Both the position numbers and the translations under genes were made by a program. Of a stretch of 64,000 nucleotides of DNA, positions 1-8,146 are shown piece by piece; position 1 is the stretch's first letter, and every line of letters begins with the position of its first letter. This stretch comes from Natronolimnohabitans sp. A-GB9 (GTDB taxonomy: Archaea > Halobacteriota > Halobacteria > Halobacteriales > Natrialbaceae). The notes beneath the pieces were generated by a model. That model did no database searches and was not told the origin of the DNA. It saw only the letters and a program-made list of their open reading frames with translations. The stretch is from positions 248,001 to 312,000 of the forward strand of contig NZ_JAVDDV010000003.1 of NCBI RefSeq assembly GCF_030848565.1. The letters run 5' to 3'.

Positions 1-1439
1 ACCGCGACGACGCCGAGCGCTTCGCGTCGGCCCACGGCGGCGACGTCCGCTCGTGGGAGCAACTCCTCGACCGCCAGTTCGACGTCGACGACGCGACGGC
101 CGTCCGCGACCGCGTCGACGAACGCCACGAGCGGGCAGACGAACAGGTCGCGGCCGCAAGCGACCTGACCGAGCGACCGGCAGCGCTCGTCGTCGGCGAA
201 GACACCGAGACGATCCAGGCGGCGATCGAGGAGGCGCCCGCGAACACGACGGTCGTCGTCCCCGACGGAACCTACGAGGAGACGATCACGGTCGATCGAC
301 CGGTGACCGTCGCCGGCGAGGGCAACGCGACGATCCGCGGCGACGAGAACAGTACGGTCGTGACCGTCGAGAGCGACCGGGCCGCCGTCACGGGGGTCCA
401 CGTCACGGGCGTCGGTGAGACGACGACCACGGAGGGAGACCCAACCGACGACGGCGACGCCCTCGAGATGGCCTACGGACAGGGCGACGCCGGGATCGAG
501 GTCGACGGTGGGGCCGACGTGGTGATCGAGGACGTGACGATCGACACGGCGGCAAGCGGCGTCTTGCTCAGGGACAGCCCCGAGTTCGTCGTCCGGAACG
601 TGACCGTCGAGGAAAGCGAACGCGTCGCCGAAGGCTACATGGGCGTCATGACGATCGGATCGCCCGACGGACTCGTCGAAAACTCCCAGTTCAGCGACGG
701 CCGTGACGGCCTCTACACTCACCGGTCGGACGGCCTCGTCTATCGGGACAACGTCCTCGAGCGAAACCGGATCGGCGTCCACCTCATGTATACGTCGAAC
801 GTGTTGATCGCCGACAACCGGATCACCGACGCGAGGGCGACCGGCATCGACGTGATGACCAGCCCTGAACACAACGCGGTCGTCGGCAACGAGATCCGTG
901 GCTCCGATCGGGGACTGCTGATGGCCGGTACCCGATCGTACGTCGCGGACAACCTCATCACCGACACCTCCCTCGGACTGACCGTCGGTGCCGGGGCCTC
1001 GATCTACGAGGGCAACGTCCTCGTCGGCAACGACGACGGGATGCGGGCGACACATCCCCTGCCGACCAACAGCGTCGTCGACAACGATTTCGTCGACAAC
1101 GAGCGACACGCGACGGCCGGAAGCGGCGTCCTCCGGACCTGGTCCGAGGACGGGACCGGCAACTACTGGGAGGGTGCGATCGGCTCGAGTGAGGGCGCGG
1201 TCCTCGACCGGCCGTACTCACCAACCGAGTCGGTCGATCGGAACCTCCACCGCGTCGATGGAACGCCGACGCTCGCCCAGGCGCCGACGACACACGCGAT
1301 CGAAACGGTCGACGACGCGGTTCCCGGAATGCGAGCGGCCAGTATCGTCGATACGGCCCCGCTCTGTGAGCCGGCGAACCCGGATCTGCTCGAGCGAACC
1401 GACGCCGAGTTGCCGGACCGCGACTGTGTGGCGAACTGA
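1..1439 (+). CDS. nosD: NosL-NosD fusion protein (5' end outside window)
   Basis: The frame is open from the first base of the window, so the start is missing; 478 residues are visible. The first 50 or so residues contain DAERFASAHGG followed by SWEQLL, which resembles the C-terminal part of the copper-binding NosL domain. The rest is a right-handed parallel beta-helix of the NosD/CASH type, with repeated V-x-x-N-x-I/V rungs and a GVHLMYTSN segment like the NosD hallmark GVHLMY. In denitrifiers NosL and NosD help deliver and insert copper into nitrous oxide reductase (NosZ) on the outer face of the membrane, and NosD works with the NosF/NosY transporter. The fusion is inferred from one continuous frame. 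The N-terminal signal and metal-binding residues cannot be seen. Confidence 0.78.
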   Translation, partial: RDDAERFASAHGGDVRSWEQLLDRQFDVDDATAVRDRVDERHERADEQVAAASDLTERPAALVVGEDTETIQAAIEEAPANTTVVVPDGTYEETITVDRPVTVAGEGNATIRGDENSTVVTVESDRAAVTGVHVTGVGETTTTEGDPTDDGDALEMAYGQGDAGIEVDGGADVVIEDVTIDTAASGVLLRDSPEFVVRNVTVEESERVAEGYMGVMTIGSPDGLVENSQFSDGRDGLYTHRSDGLVYRDNVLERNRIGVHLMYTSNVLIADNRITDARATGIDVMTSPEHNAVVGNEIRGSDRGLLMAGTRSYVADNLITDTSLGLTVGAGASIYEGNVLVGNDDGMRATHPLPTNSVVDNDFVDNERHATAGSGVLRTWSEDGTGNYWEGAIGSSEGAVLDRPYSPTESVDRNLHRVDGTPTLAQAPTTHAIETVDDAVPGMRAASIVDTAPLCEPANPDLLERTDAELPDRDCVAN

Positions 1440-1466
1440 TTCGTGCCAGTCCAGGCCACGACCCCG

Positions 1467-2402
1467 CTACGGATAATCGGCAACGTCGCTCGAGTGCTCG
1501 GGTGTCCCAGCAGGCGTCCGCTGGCGTCCGAGTTGACGACGCAGTCGCCCGGCGAGGTTTTTCGCGAGTATTCGTCCCGCGAACGCAGGCGTGCGCCGTT
1601 GGTCGCGGTAGTAGAACTCGCCGAGTTGCTCGTCCGGGATCGTCGTCGGTTCGAACGTCGGATCACAGAGGTTCTCGACGCCCTCGGTCAACAGTCGGAT
1701 CTGGAGGGCAGCAAGGCGATCGAAGACGTCCCAGAGCGTCTCACAGCCGGTCAGCGAGACGTCGTCGTAGGCGACGATCTCGCCGCCGTCGATCGACTCG
1801 TCGAGTCGCTGGAGGGTCGATCCGGCACGGTCCCGACCGTCGTGGAAGATCGCCGGCGGTCCCATCCCGCGGTAGCGACGAATGTCGGCCGGATGGAAAC
1901 TCAAGACGCCGTACTCCGGTGCCGTCAGGACGTCCCCTCGGACGAGCCCGAATCCGAAACGAATCACGAGGTCACAGCGGTCGGCGACCGTCTCGACGAC
2001 GTCCTCGGGGAGTTCGTTCCATCTGCCTTCGGTCCGGGGCTCACAGCGGACGTGATCGGCGTCGGAAATACAGTCGACGTTCTCGACGGAGTGGCGATGC
2101 CAGAGGACCTGCTCGTCGCCGAGCAGTCGGCCGACGTTTCGCTCGGCGAGGACGAGCGTCCAGGCCTTCTCCTTCCGGAGGAGGCCGACGAACTGCGCGA
2201 TATCGTCGAGTCCGATTCGATCCCGTTTGTTCCACGATTCGGCCTCCTGGTCGGCGTTGCTAGCGTTGGTGACGACCAACTCGATCGAGACGTCGGTCTC
2301 ACGCTGGAGGCGTTCTAGCGCACGTACCTCCCACTCGAGGAGATACGACTCGGTCAGCAGTCCGACAGTCACTGGCTCGGCATCGGCCTCAGCGTCGGTC
2401 AT
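1467..2402 (-). CDS. Formyltransferase-family protein
   Basis: A 311-residue protein with a formyl-transferase fold. An N-terminal Rossmann-like half is followed by SFHPADIRRYRGMGP at about 168-182 and DESIDGGEIV at 201-210, matching the HPSLLPxYRG and (D/E)xxIDTGxI signatures of methionyl-tRNA or sugar formyltransferases that use N10-formyl-tetrahydrofolate. The usual catalytic N-x-H triad member reads S-F-H here, so the Asn is replaced while the His and the later Asp are kept. It is too divergent to call fmt. An amino-sugar formyltransferase or a hydrolase-like relative is possible. It is convergent with the NosL-NosD gene and stands alone. The start is the ATG at 2400-2402. Confidence 0.7.
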   Translation of the reverse strand: MTDAEADAEPVTVGLLTESYLLEWEVRALERLQRETDVSIELVVTNASNADQEAESWNKRDRIGLDDIAQFVGLLRKEKAWTLVLAERNVGRLLGDEQVLWHRHSVENVDCISDADHVRCEPRTEGRWNELPEDVVETVADRCDLVIRFGFGLVRGDVLTAPEYGVLSFHPADIRRYRGMGPPAIFHDGRDRAGSTLQRLDESIDGGEIVAYDDVSLTGCETLWDVFDRLAALQIRLLTEGVENLCDPTFEPTTIPDEQLGEFYYRDQRRTPAFAGRILAKNLAGRLRRQLGRQRTPAGTPEHSSDVADYP

Positions 2403-2616
2403 ATGGTACCTGTCTCTCGAGAGAGGGGCCCTTAGTTACCGACATCGTTTGGCGTCGAGGCGCGAACGAGCCCGTATCACACGATCAGTCGAGGCGAACA
2501 CCTGTCAGAAAATAGTACTGCTTACGCCGATAGCACGTCGATACTGATCTCGAGCGGGAGGGATACGTCGGCTTACCGTCGAAAGACAGAGGCAGACTGC
2601 GAGTGAATCACTGGTT

Positions 2617-2733
2617 GTGTCCGACGAACCACGGCGTAATCGGACCGAACACCGAACGTGTGAGCTCTGTGGCGAGACTGTCCCCGTGGCGGTCTACCGC
2701 GAGCACCTGCTCAAATCGTGTCCCGGGCGGTAG
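2617..2733 (+). CDS. Small C2HC zinc-finger protein (38 aa)
   Basis: A short frame starting at GTG (2617) encodes about 38 residues that begin MSDEP and contain CELCGE, then VYREHLLKSCPG, ending just after it. The C-x2-C-x13-H-x4-C spacing is a plausible single zinc-binding knuckle. Very small zinc-finger proteins of this style are common in haloarchaea. Upstream in-frame codons contain no ATG, so GTG is the only reasonable start. It lies between the 5' end of the formyltransferase gene and the 3' end of arcS, and runs convergent with arcS. Function is unknown. Confidence rests on the Cys/His pattern alone. Confidence 0.5.
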   Translation: MSDEPRRNRTEHRTCELCGETVPVAVYREHLLKSCPGR

Positions 2734-2771
2734 ACGACGATCGGCGGTACACGAGTCCGTGGCCGACAGCG

Positions 2772-4529
2772 TCACTTCTCTTCGACGTGACGGATCTCGC
2801 AGGCGATCCCGCGCGAGCTCTCGGTCATCTCGCGACCGAACATCTCCGCGCGGCCGACGGCGAAGGCCGACGGCCCCTCGACGACGACCTCGTCGCCGAC
2901 GCGGATCTCGTCGTCGGCGTCGACGACCCCCGGCGCGAGCACGCTGCCGTGGGGGACGAAGCCGTCGATCTCGACGCGTTTCGTCGGCGCGTCGCTTTCG
3001 ACCCACCGGCGGGCACCCTCGAGCGTAAACGAAAGCGTGCCGTACTGGGGCACCATCGTCGCAAGCTGGGTGTCGTCGGCGTCGCGGACCTGGATCTTCG
3101 GGTAGCGACTCGTCGTCTGAATGTCGTCGAAGAGGTCGTCGCCTGCGCCGTCGCCCAGCAGGTAGTCCGCGATGGCGCGGACAGTATTGTGCTCGCGCTC
3201 GCGCTTGCCGTACTTGAGTTCGCCCGACAGCGCCGTTCCGAGATTCGAGAGGGACTCGTCGTCGGTCGGGTGGCCCCCTTCGGGAACGGTGTAAGTGATA
3301 TCGAGGTCTAACGCCTCCTCGACGCGGGAGACGATATCGCGGTAGCCCTCGTCGGGGACGTGGGCGACGATCTTCGGGTACTCGTTGCGCTCGAGGTAGC
3401 GCTGGAGCACTTCGCTGACGAACTCCTTTTCGTCTTCCGACCAGCGGCCCGTGACGACGGTGTCGTAGTGTTGGGCCGGATACGTCGTCTCGAGTTCCTG
3501 GGGGACGACGCCGATCGGTGAGGTCATCGAGACCAGGTGAGCACGCCACTGGATGACGTCGTGGAACTGCCGGTGGCTCTGGGACTCGCTGTACGGTTTC
3601 GCCGCCGAACACGGCACCAACACGAGCGGATTGTCGAACCGGTTTCGGTACCGGGTCGTCACGCGGTCGGCGTAGCGCTGGATCTCGACGCGCCGAAGGG
3701 TGTCCGACGTCGCGGCGTTGATCTCGGCGTCTCGCAGAATGGGCGTCCGCTCCTCGAGATACCCCCACTGGGAGTCGAGTTCGCGCATCGCGGCGGTGAG
3801 CCACTGGTCGTGGCGGGCCTGGCCCTCGACGTAGTCCCGGAGGCGGCCGTCCCGGATGCGACGGCGGACGACTCCGAGTTCGGCCTCGAGTGCGTTTCGG
3901 TTGTGCTCGACGCAGTCCTCGCGGGTGAACTCCTCGCGGGGCTGCTGGCAAGCGGGACAGGAACACGGTAACTCCGCTAAGTCCTCGAGGAAGTACGCCT
4001 CGTCGGTCGTCAGATACCGCCCTTCCGTCCCCTTGACGACGGCTGCGGTCTCGTCGAAGAGGTCGACGCCGGCGTAGGCGAGCAGTGCGACATTGCGTGG
4101 CGTGGCAACGCCGGAAAACAGGAGAGCGGTGTCGGTCGGGATCGCCTCGCGGACGTTGACGACGGCCTCGACGAGCGCTGCGCCGTGGCCCGTGATCGAC
4201 TGGACGTCGGAGACGGCGTAGGCGTCCGTGCCGTGATCCTCGACGTGGTCGCTCGCGACGACGGCGACGCTTGGGTAGTCGACGTCGGGGTGGTCGACGG
4301 CGAACGACTGCTTGACCTCGTCGGCGGTGCCACCGGGAAACGACCGGTGAGGGAGGACGGTGAGTTGTGAGTCGTCGCCGTCGGGCAGGTCCCGATCGGC
4401 ACTCCACAGCGATCCCGCGTCCTCGAGGACGTCGTCGACGAGCGCGGGGGTCCTCACGGACGACTCGAGGCGGAGCTCGCCCACGCGTGCGGCCCCGTCT
4501 CGGGCGTGTACTTCGAAGTACTCGGTCAT
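2772..4529 (-). CDS. arcS: Archaeosine synthase subunit alpha (ArcS)
   Basis: A 585-residue protein of the ArcS/TgtA2 family, which helps convert preQ0 at position 15 of archaeal tRNAs to archaeosine. A TGT-like N-terminal domain holds a zinc-site cluster at about residues 189-206 (CSCPACQ ... EDC). A central domain carries the diagnostic PCSAAKPYSES motif at 306-316, the ArcS P-C-S-x-x-K-P-Y signature whose Lys accepts or transfers to preQ0. The C-terminal 85 residues form a PUA RNA-binding domain (EIDGFVPHGSVLAPGV). Length is typical. The radical-SAM partner RaSEA is not in the window. A regulatory element (4610-4716) and a methyltransferase-like remnant lie upstream. Confidence 0.93.
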   Translation of the reverse strand: MTEYFEVHARDGAARVGELRLESSVRTPALVDDVLEDAGSLWSADRDLPDGDDSQLTVLPHRSFPGGTADEVKQSFAVDHPDVDYPSVAVVASDHVEDHGTDAYAVSDVQSITGHGAALVEAVVNVREAIPTDTALLFSGVATPRNVALLAYAGVDLFDETAAVVKGTEGRYLTTDEAYFLEDLAELPCSCPACQQPREEFTREDCVEHNRNALEAELGVVRRRIRDGRLRDYVEGQARHDQWLTAAMRELDSQWGYLEERTPILRDAEINAATSDTLRRVEIQRYADRVTTRYRNRFDNPLVLVPCSAAKPYSESQSHRQFHDVIQWRAHLVSMTSPIGVVPQELETTYPAQHYDTVVTGRWSEDEKEFVSEVLQRYLERNEYPKIVAHVPDEGYRDIVSRVEEALDLDITYTVPEGGHPTDDESLSNLGTALSGELKYGKREREHNTVRAIADYLLGDGAGDDLFDDIQTTSRYPKIQVRDADDTQLATMVPQYGTLSFTLEGARRWVESDAPTKRVEIDGFVPHGSVLAPGVVDADDEIRVGDEVVVEGPSAFAVGRAEMFGREMTESSRGIACEIRHVEEK

Positions 4530-4609
4530 ACCGGAACTGGGTGGCGGAGGGCGAAAGAGGCTGTCGGTCGCGGTTCGTCCGATCCACTCACTCGAGTCGG
4601 TTCAGTCAA

Positions 4610-4716
4610 ATGCTGTTTGACAGCGCGATTCGAGGATCGGTCACGCGACTGTGGCCGTCCCGCGGAGACGCCGCGAATTCGCGACCGACGGGTCGTTGAC
4701 TGCTGTCCGACAGGTA
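4610..4716. repeat. Family A palindromic element, copy A1
   Basis: A 107-bp element related to copies at 25791, 31355 and 39436. It has near-matching ends (TGCTGTTTGACAGC on the left, TGCTGTCCGACAG on the right) and a shared core GGTCGCGAATTCGCGGC read on the minus strand. Same orientation as the 25791 copy and opposite to the other two. Its right end abuts the truncated methyltransferase-like remnant, so the insertion may have removed the end of that gene. No coding capacity. Confidence 0.75.
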
Positions 4717-4900
4717 CGTTCGCCCGGTCGCCGTACTCGCGTTCGGCGGCGATCGCCGCGGGAGCGGTGCCGGCACAGGGGACCACGATCCGGTCGCCGG
4801 CCTCGGTGTACCGACGCACCCACTCGAGATACGGCGCAAGCGGTTTCACAGTGCCCCAGCCCCAGGCGTTGCGTTGCCGTTGGCACGGGACGTATGGCAA
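4717..4900 (-). pseudogene. DNA-methyltransferase-like gene remnant
   Basis: About 60 codons on the minus strand read WGWGTVKPLAPYLEWVRRYT, then GDRIVVPCAGTAPAAIAAERE. This resembles the end of amino-type DNA methyltransferases (KPLALLEWLIxxYTxPGDxVLDPFxGSGTT), with the usual DPFxGSG changed to VPCAGTA. The frame remains open upstream to about 5080 but has no ATG or GTG; only a TTG near 4900 could start it. Downstream the similarity stops exactly where repeat A1 begins, and the frame then reads repeat sequence. Most likely a decayed gene cut by the element. A small intact protein of unknown type is the alternative. Confidence 0.4.
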
Positions 4901-5170
4901 CTCTGTTGGTCGCGGACAGGCATGGGTCCATACCAGGACCGATGCGTAGCCACCGCTCGAGGCGTATATCCCCGATGTCGAACAGTCTGGCTCACCGTCT
5001 TTCGTGAGGGCCGTCGTCTGAGCGACAGTGTAGCAGTGCTCGCCCCACTCGGTCTGTGCATTATACTTTTGTACGTAGCACTAAGGGCTTCCCAAGCCAA
5101 CTAATGTACAATAAGTGGCCCCAGAAATCACCAGAATCTATTTATATTGCCTCACTTAGATAGAGGACTT
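4901..5170. other. Intergenic stretch with no assigned gene
   Basis: The 5' half of the degraded methyltransferase-like frame may extend into this stretch. Around 5060-5072 an AAAGTATAAT-like box on the minus strand could have been its promoter. From 5080 the base composition becomes AT-rich (runs such as TTTATATTG near 5139). I see no other supportable coding region. Confidence 0.4.
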
Positions 5171-5623
5171 TCATGCACAGGAGAAAGTAGCTCCAATCCA
5201 CTCGTTAGATCTGATATCCATTTCTAATGATAAAGAGTTCTGTCTCCTTTGACATCGTTCAATTGTGGCCTCAGGCACGGTATCAGCAAGATTGAACCAC
5301 TTCATGTCGATATCTTCAACTGCAATTCCGACCTGATACTTCGTAACAGGTTCGCCGAGTTCAGTTTCTGGGATTTGTTCTGACCTAACTGTTTGACCAT
5401 CCATACCATCTACGGTGAATGACCGCCAATGGTCAATCTCATTATCCCAAATGACGATAAGATCTCCAGTGCGGTCTATCTCCGACGTATTTATGAAGAC
5501 AACCTCACCAAGCATTACCGGCGAGTCAGACGGAACCCGCTCACGAATGGATCCGAGGCATCCCGCAACGGACGACGCGGCCGAAATACCCGCAATTCCG
5601 AGGACCGATCTTCTAGAGGGCAT
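5171..5623 (-). CDS. Putative Tat/Sec lipoprotein, unknown function
   Basis: A 150-residue protein with an N-terminal RR pair (MPSRRSVLGIAGI), a short hydrophobic stretch and a lipobox SVAGC with Cys at residue 22, so it is probably a Tat-exported, membrane-anchored lipoprotein. The mature part (about 125 residues) is beta-rich with a FxNTSEIDRTGDLIV segment and two C-terminal-half Cys residues. It resembles small haloarchaeal beta-sandwich lipoproteins, but I do not recognise a family. Codon usage is much more AT-rich than the neighbours (many AAT, ATA and GAA codons), which suggests recent acquisition. No partner gene is adjacent. Confidence 0.7.
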   Translation of the reverse strand: MPSRRSVLGIAGISAASSVAGCLGSIRERVPSDSPVMLGEVVFINTSEIDRTGDLIVIWDNEIDHWRSFTVDGMDGQTVRSEQIPETELGEPVTKYQVGIAVEDIDMKWFNLADTVPEATIERCQRRQNSLSLEMDIRSNEWIGATFSCA

Positions 5624-6121
5624 GTGAGCATTTTTGACACGATATATAATAAAAAGCCATCTATAAATTTGCTGAGATAGTTGGAGGGTTAACCAATCAT
5701 GCTTCAGTTAGCGATCTCTCATCGTTAACGGTGATTGTAATGAGGAACCAACAAATAGTCAGCGGCCGGAGTTCAATATACCCGGTGTAGGACCCTACTC
5801 GACCACAAATCAAGGTTTTCCAGAAGTAGTCGCCTTTGCCCTGGGCGGTGCGTTGGTGCTGGATCGGCACTCGCTCGACAAGCGGGATGGACAACAGCCA
5901 GTACACACCCGATCGCGTCCCGACGCCTGTCACCGAACGCGACAGCGTCTCGAGTGCGATCGGTGTGTGCATCGTTTTGTCCGGCAGTATGAATAGTTCA
6001 TTCGGCACAGATTGCCCGAAACAGTCGAGCAGAACCGTCGATTCGAGTACCACGACTCGAGAGCTGCGAGTCACACGTCGGCTGGACCTTCGCCGGAGTC
6101 TCGCCTCAGAGGCGAGCATGC
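5624..6121. other. Gene-poor intergenic region
   Basis: About 500 bp lacking a convincing gene. The minus frame through 5697-6125 is open, but half of it reads the palindromic element at 5886-5990 and codon use is erratic. The segment around 5800-5870 may be debris from an older gene. At 6100-6116 a 7-bp stem hairpin (CTCGCCT-CAG-AGGCGAG) sits just past the 3' end of the small membrane gene and could act as a terminator for it. Confidence 0.4.
5886..5990. repeat. Family A variant element, copy A6
   Basis: About 105 bp ending TTTTGTCCGGCAGTAT at 5975-5990. The stretch TCGAGTGCGATCGGTGTGTG next to it is the reverse complement of the element at 60186-60265. The left end (GATGGACAACAGCCAGTAC) is a decayed version of the partner terminus. 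It is about 25 bp longer than the 60186 copy because of an extra internal segment. Sits in gene-poor sequence. Confidence 0.65.
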
Positions 6122-6331
6122 TCACCCGTCACCGGCGTTCTCGCGGGGAAGCTCCGTTCGTTTCGAGAGGTAGACGGCGACGACGAGAAAGCCCGCGAGC
6201 GGAACAACGATCCCGTAATAGTACATGCTTGAATTCTCGAGTTCGAGACGTCTCGCGTCGAGATAGACGAGAATACTGATCGGGACCTGAGCGACGAGTG
6301 CGGCGACGAGAAGGAGGGCGGCTGATTCCAT
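6122..6331 (-). CDS. Small membrane protein (69 aa, two TM helices)
   Basis: A 69-residue protein with a hydrophobic helix at about 4-22 (ALLLVAALVAQVPISILVYL), a charged turn DARRLELENS, a second helix at about 38-55 (YYGIVVPLAGFLVVAVYL), and a polar tail. The layout is a helical hairpin in the membrane with an aromatic YYY at the start of the second helix. Haloarchaea encode many such short hydrophobic proteins. No specific function can be assigned. It is followed by a hairpin at 6100-6116 that could end transcription. Confidence 0.65.
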   Translation of the reverse strand: MESAALLLVAALVAQVPISILVYLDARRLELENSSMYYYGIVVPLAGFLVVAVYLSKRTELPRENAGDG

Positions 6332-6400
6332 ATCACAGTATTCTCAGCTGTGTTGAACTGTTTTCGTGGAGATAACGAGATCCGCGAACGGCTGTCCGTC

Positions 6401-6652
6401 TCAGTGGTCGAAAGTGGCTCCACAGTCGCCACAGACGGTCCCGTGGCCGGGTTTGGTTCGCTGGGCGAAGACGGCACCACACTCGTCGCAGATCATGTAG
6501 AGTCGATGCTCCGGTGGGACGCCCGCCTCGAACGTTAGCTGGATCCAGGCGTCGGCGTTGGTTTCGTCGTAGATCGTCACGTCGGCACCGTTCTGGCGCC
6601 AGTTGATCGGGTCGGCATCGGTGTCGACCGCTTCCGTACCTCGCTTGGACAT
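6401..6652 (-). CDS. Zinc beta-ribbon protein (83 aa)
   Basis: An 83-residue acidic protein whose C-terminal third carries MICDECGAVFAQ and then TVCGDCGATFDH, two CxxCG knuckles about 20 residues apart. This is the standard zinc beta-ribbon arrangement. The N-terminal part (WRQNGADVTIYDE ... AWIQLTFEAGV) looks like a short beta module typical of the haloarchaeal DUF7838-like zinc-ribbon family (family name from memory). Such proteins are thought to bind nucleic acid or protein partners, but no function is shown. Transcribed in the same direction as the small membrane gene, 69 bp apart. Confidence 0.72.
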   Translation of the reverse strand: MSKRGTEAVDTDADPINWRQNGADVTIYDETNADAWIQLTFEAGVPPEHRLYMICDECGAVFAQRTKPGHGTVCGDCGATFDH

Positions 6653-6787
6653 CGGGTCGTCTCCGTAAAGACCGTCAGTAGATATAATTTTTCTGATGGT
6701 AATTTACACACCCTCGAGTTAATCACGGACTACACCGGCGCCCGTCCGACCGCTGACTTTTTGCGAGTGGACTGAGCGACACCGAGT

Positions 6788-8068
6788 ATGACACTCGATC
6801 CGGTTCACTTCGACGGCATCGCGCAACTCGCGAGGCGGATCGACCACGGGGCCGACGAGCGCGATCGCCGCGCGTTCGCCGAGACGGTCTGGGCGGAGTT
6901 TCTCGATCCCTTACGCGACGAGGGCCGGACGATCGTCGAGCCACTCGACGACCAACACCGACGACTCGTCGACTGCGAGGACATTGCGCTTCGCGAGCGA
7001 CCGTTCGCGACCGAGCACGGGCTCGACGCGGGGACGATCAACCCGACGACGTTCAAAAACGGTCTCGTCATCGACATCGCCCAGGCCGCGATGGCCGCGA
7101 CGCCGAGCGATCTCGATCTTCATCGCTCGCGGACGACCGTGATGACGGTCCACTCGAACGACGAGACGATGACCGTCGACGAGTCGTGGGGAAAATTCGA
7201 CGGCGGCTACAGCAAGAGCCGTGCCGTGAAGATCCCGCCGCTGCCACGTTTCGCCGAGGGCGTCGTCCACGCGCTCGCACTCTACCTCGCCGAGAGCAAC
7301 CACGCGCTCGATCACATCGACGACGTCACTGACCTCCTCGTCCTCGATGGGCCGATCTACCCCCGCGGGCTGTTGCGCTGGGCCGACCAGCATCCCGACC
7401 TCGCCGACTTCCTGCTCGAAGATCCCCGGCCGACGACGGTACTCGAAAACTACGTCCGACTGGTCGAGCGGTTCCTCGAGCGCGAGGTTCCTCTCGTCGG
7501 GTTCGTCAAGAATCCGGCGACGCGGGTCATCACGCGCACGCTGAAAGGCAAGCGCGACGTCGACGTTCCCACACCCTGGAACGACGACGCGGCGATGTTC
7601 ACCCGGCTGCTAGAGCGTGGCGAGTACGTCGACGACGTCGACGGCGAACGCTGGGAACGGGACACCTCGGCGCTTTCCTACACCAACTGGTTTCGCTCCC
7701 GTGGCGGCGTCGACCGCCCGCTATCGGTCGCGGGCGACGCCCTCGGTGTCGAGCGAGAGCGGTCCCTCGAGGACTACGAAGTCACCTTCTTCGTCGTCTA
7801 CGATCCCCGCGACGACCTCGTCTATCGAATCGAGGCCCCCTACGCGTTCACACGGGATCCGGAGCGTCGCGACGCGTTGACGATGCAACTCCTCCAGGAC
7901 ATCGCCGTCGCCCACGGTCCGCCGACGATCGTCGAGAAGGCGGACGAACTCGCCCGGATCAGCCGTTCCGAAAAAGCGTCGCTGCGCGAGACACTCGAGA
8001 CGCAGTTCGATACGTCACAGGATCGCAGCTACGACGATCACCGGTGGAACGGGGACGAGTCGTACTGA
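6788..8068 (+). CDS. nurA: NurA-domain 5'-3' nuclease
   Basis: A 426-residue NurA nuclease. The metal-binding aspartates of the NurA fold are visible at NGLVIDIAQA (Asp about 96) and DLLVLDGPIYPRG (Asp about 187), and a conserved FVKNPATR segment follows near 240. NurA forms a complex with the hexameric HerA translocase and resects DNA ends for homologous repair. A HerA-type ATPase is encoded 1.6 kb downstream on the same strand, with two small genes in between. The ATG at 6788 follows an AT-poor leader. The stop codon TGA (8066-8068) runs straight into GACGGTCTGCTGTAACCG, a family B-like end. Confidence 0.9.
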   Translation: MTLDPVHFDGIAQLARRIDHGADERDRRAFAETVWAEFLDPLRDEGRTIVEPLDDQHRRLVDCEDIALRERPFATEHGLDAGTINPTTFKNGLVIDIAQAAMAATPSDLDLHRSRTTVMTVHSNDETMTVDESWGKFDGGYSKSRAVKIPPLPRFAEGVVHALALYLAESNHALDHIDDVTDLLVLDGPIYPRGLLRWADQHPDLADFLLEDPRPTTVLENYVRLVERFLEREVPLVGFVKNPATRVITRTLKGKRDVDVPTPWNDDAAMFTRLLERGEYVDDVDGERWERDTSALSYTNWFRSRGGVDRPLSVAGDALGVERERSLEDYEVTFFVVYDPRDDLVYRIEAPYAFTRDPERRDALTMQLLQDIAVAHGPPTIVEKADELARISRSEKASLRETLETQFDTSQDRSYDDHRWNGDESY

Positions 8069-8146
8069 GACGGTCTGCTGTAACCGCTTTCGAAGCGTCC
8101 GTACGAAAAGAGTCACCGACCGATCGCTCGTGGGTCGCCGAGAGTG

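Noticed and set aside
2608-4587. A 659-codon open frame antisense to arcS
   Set aside because: It is extremely Arg/Pro-rich and overlaps the well-supported arcS gene; high-GC haloarchaeal genes commonly leave such empty opposite frames.
5697-6125. Minus-strand open frame of 142 codons in the gene-poor patch
   Set aside because: About a third of it is palindromic element sequence and no family features appear; kept only as intergenic description.
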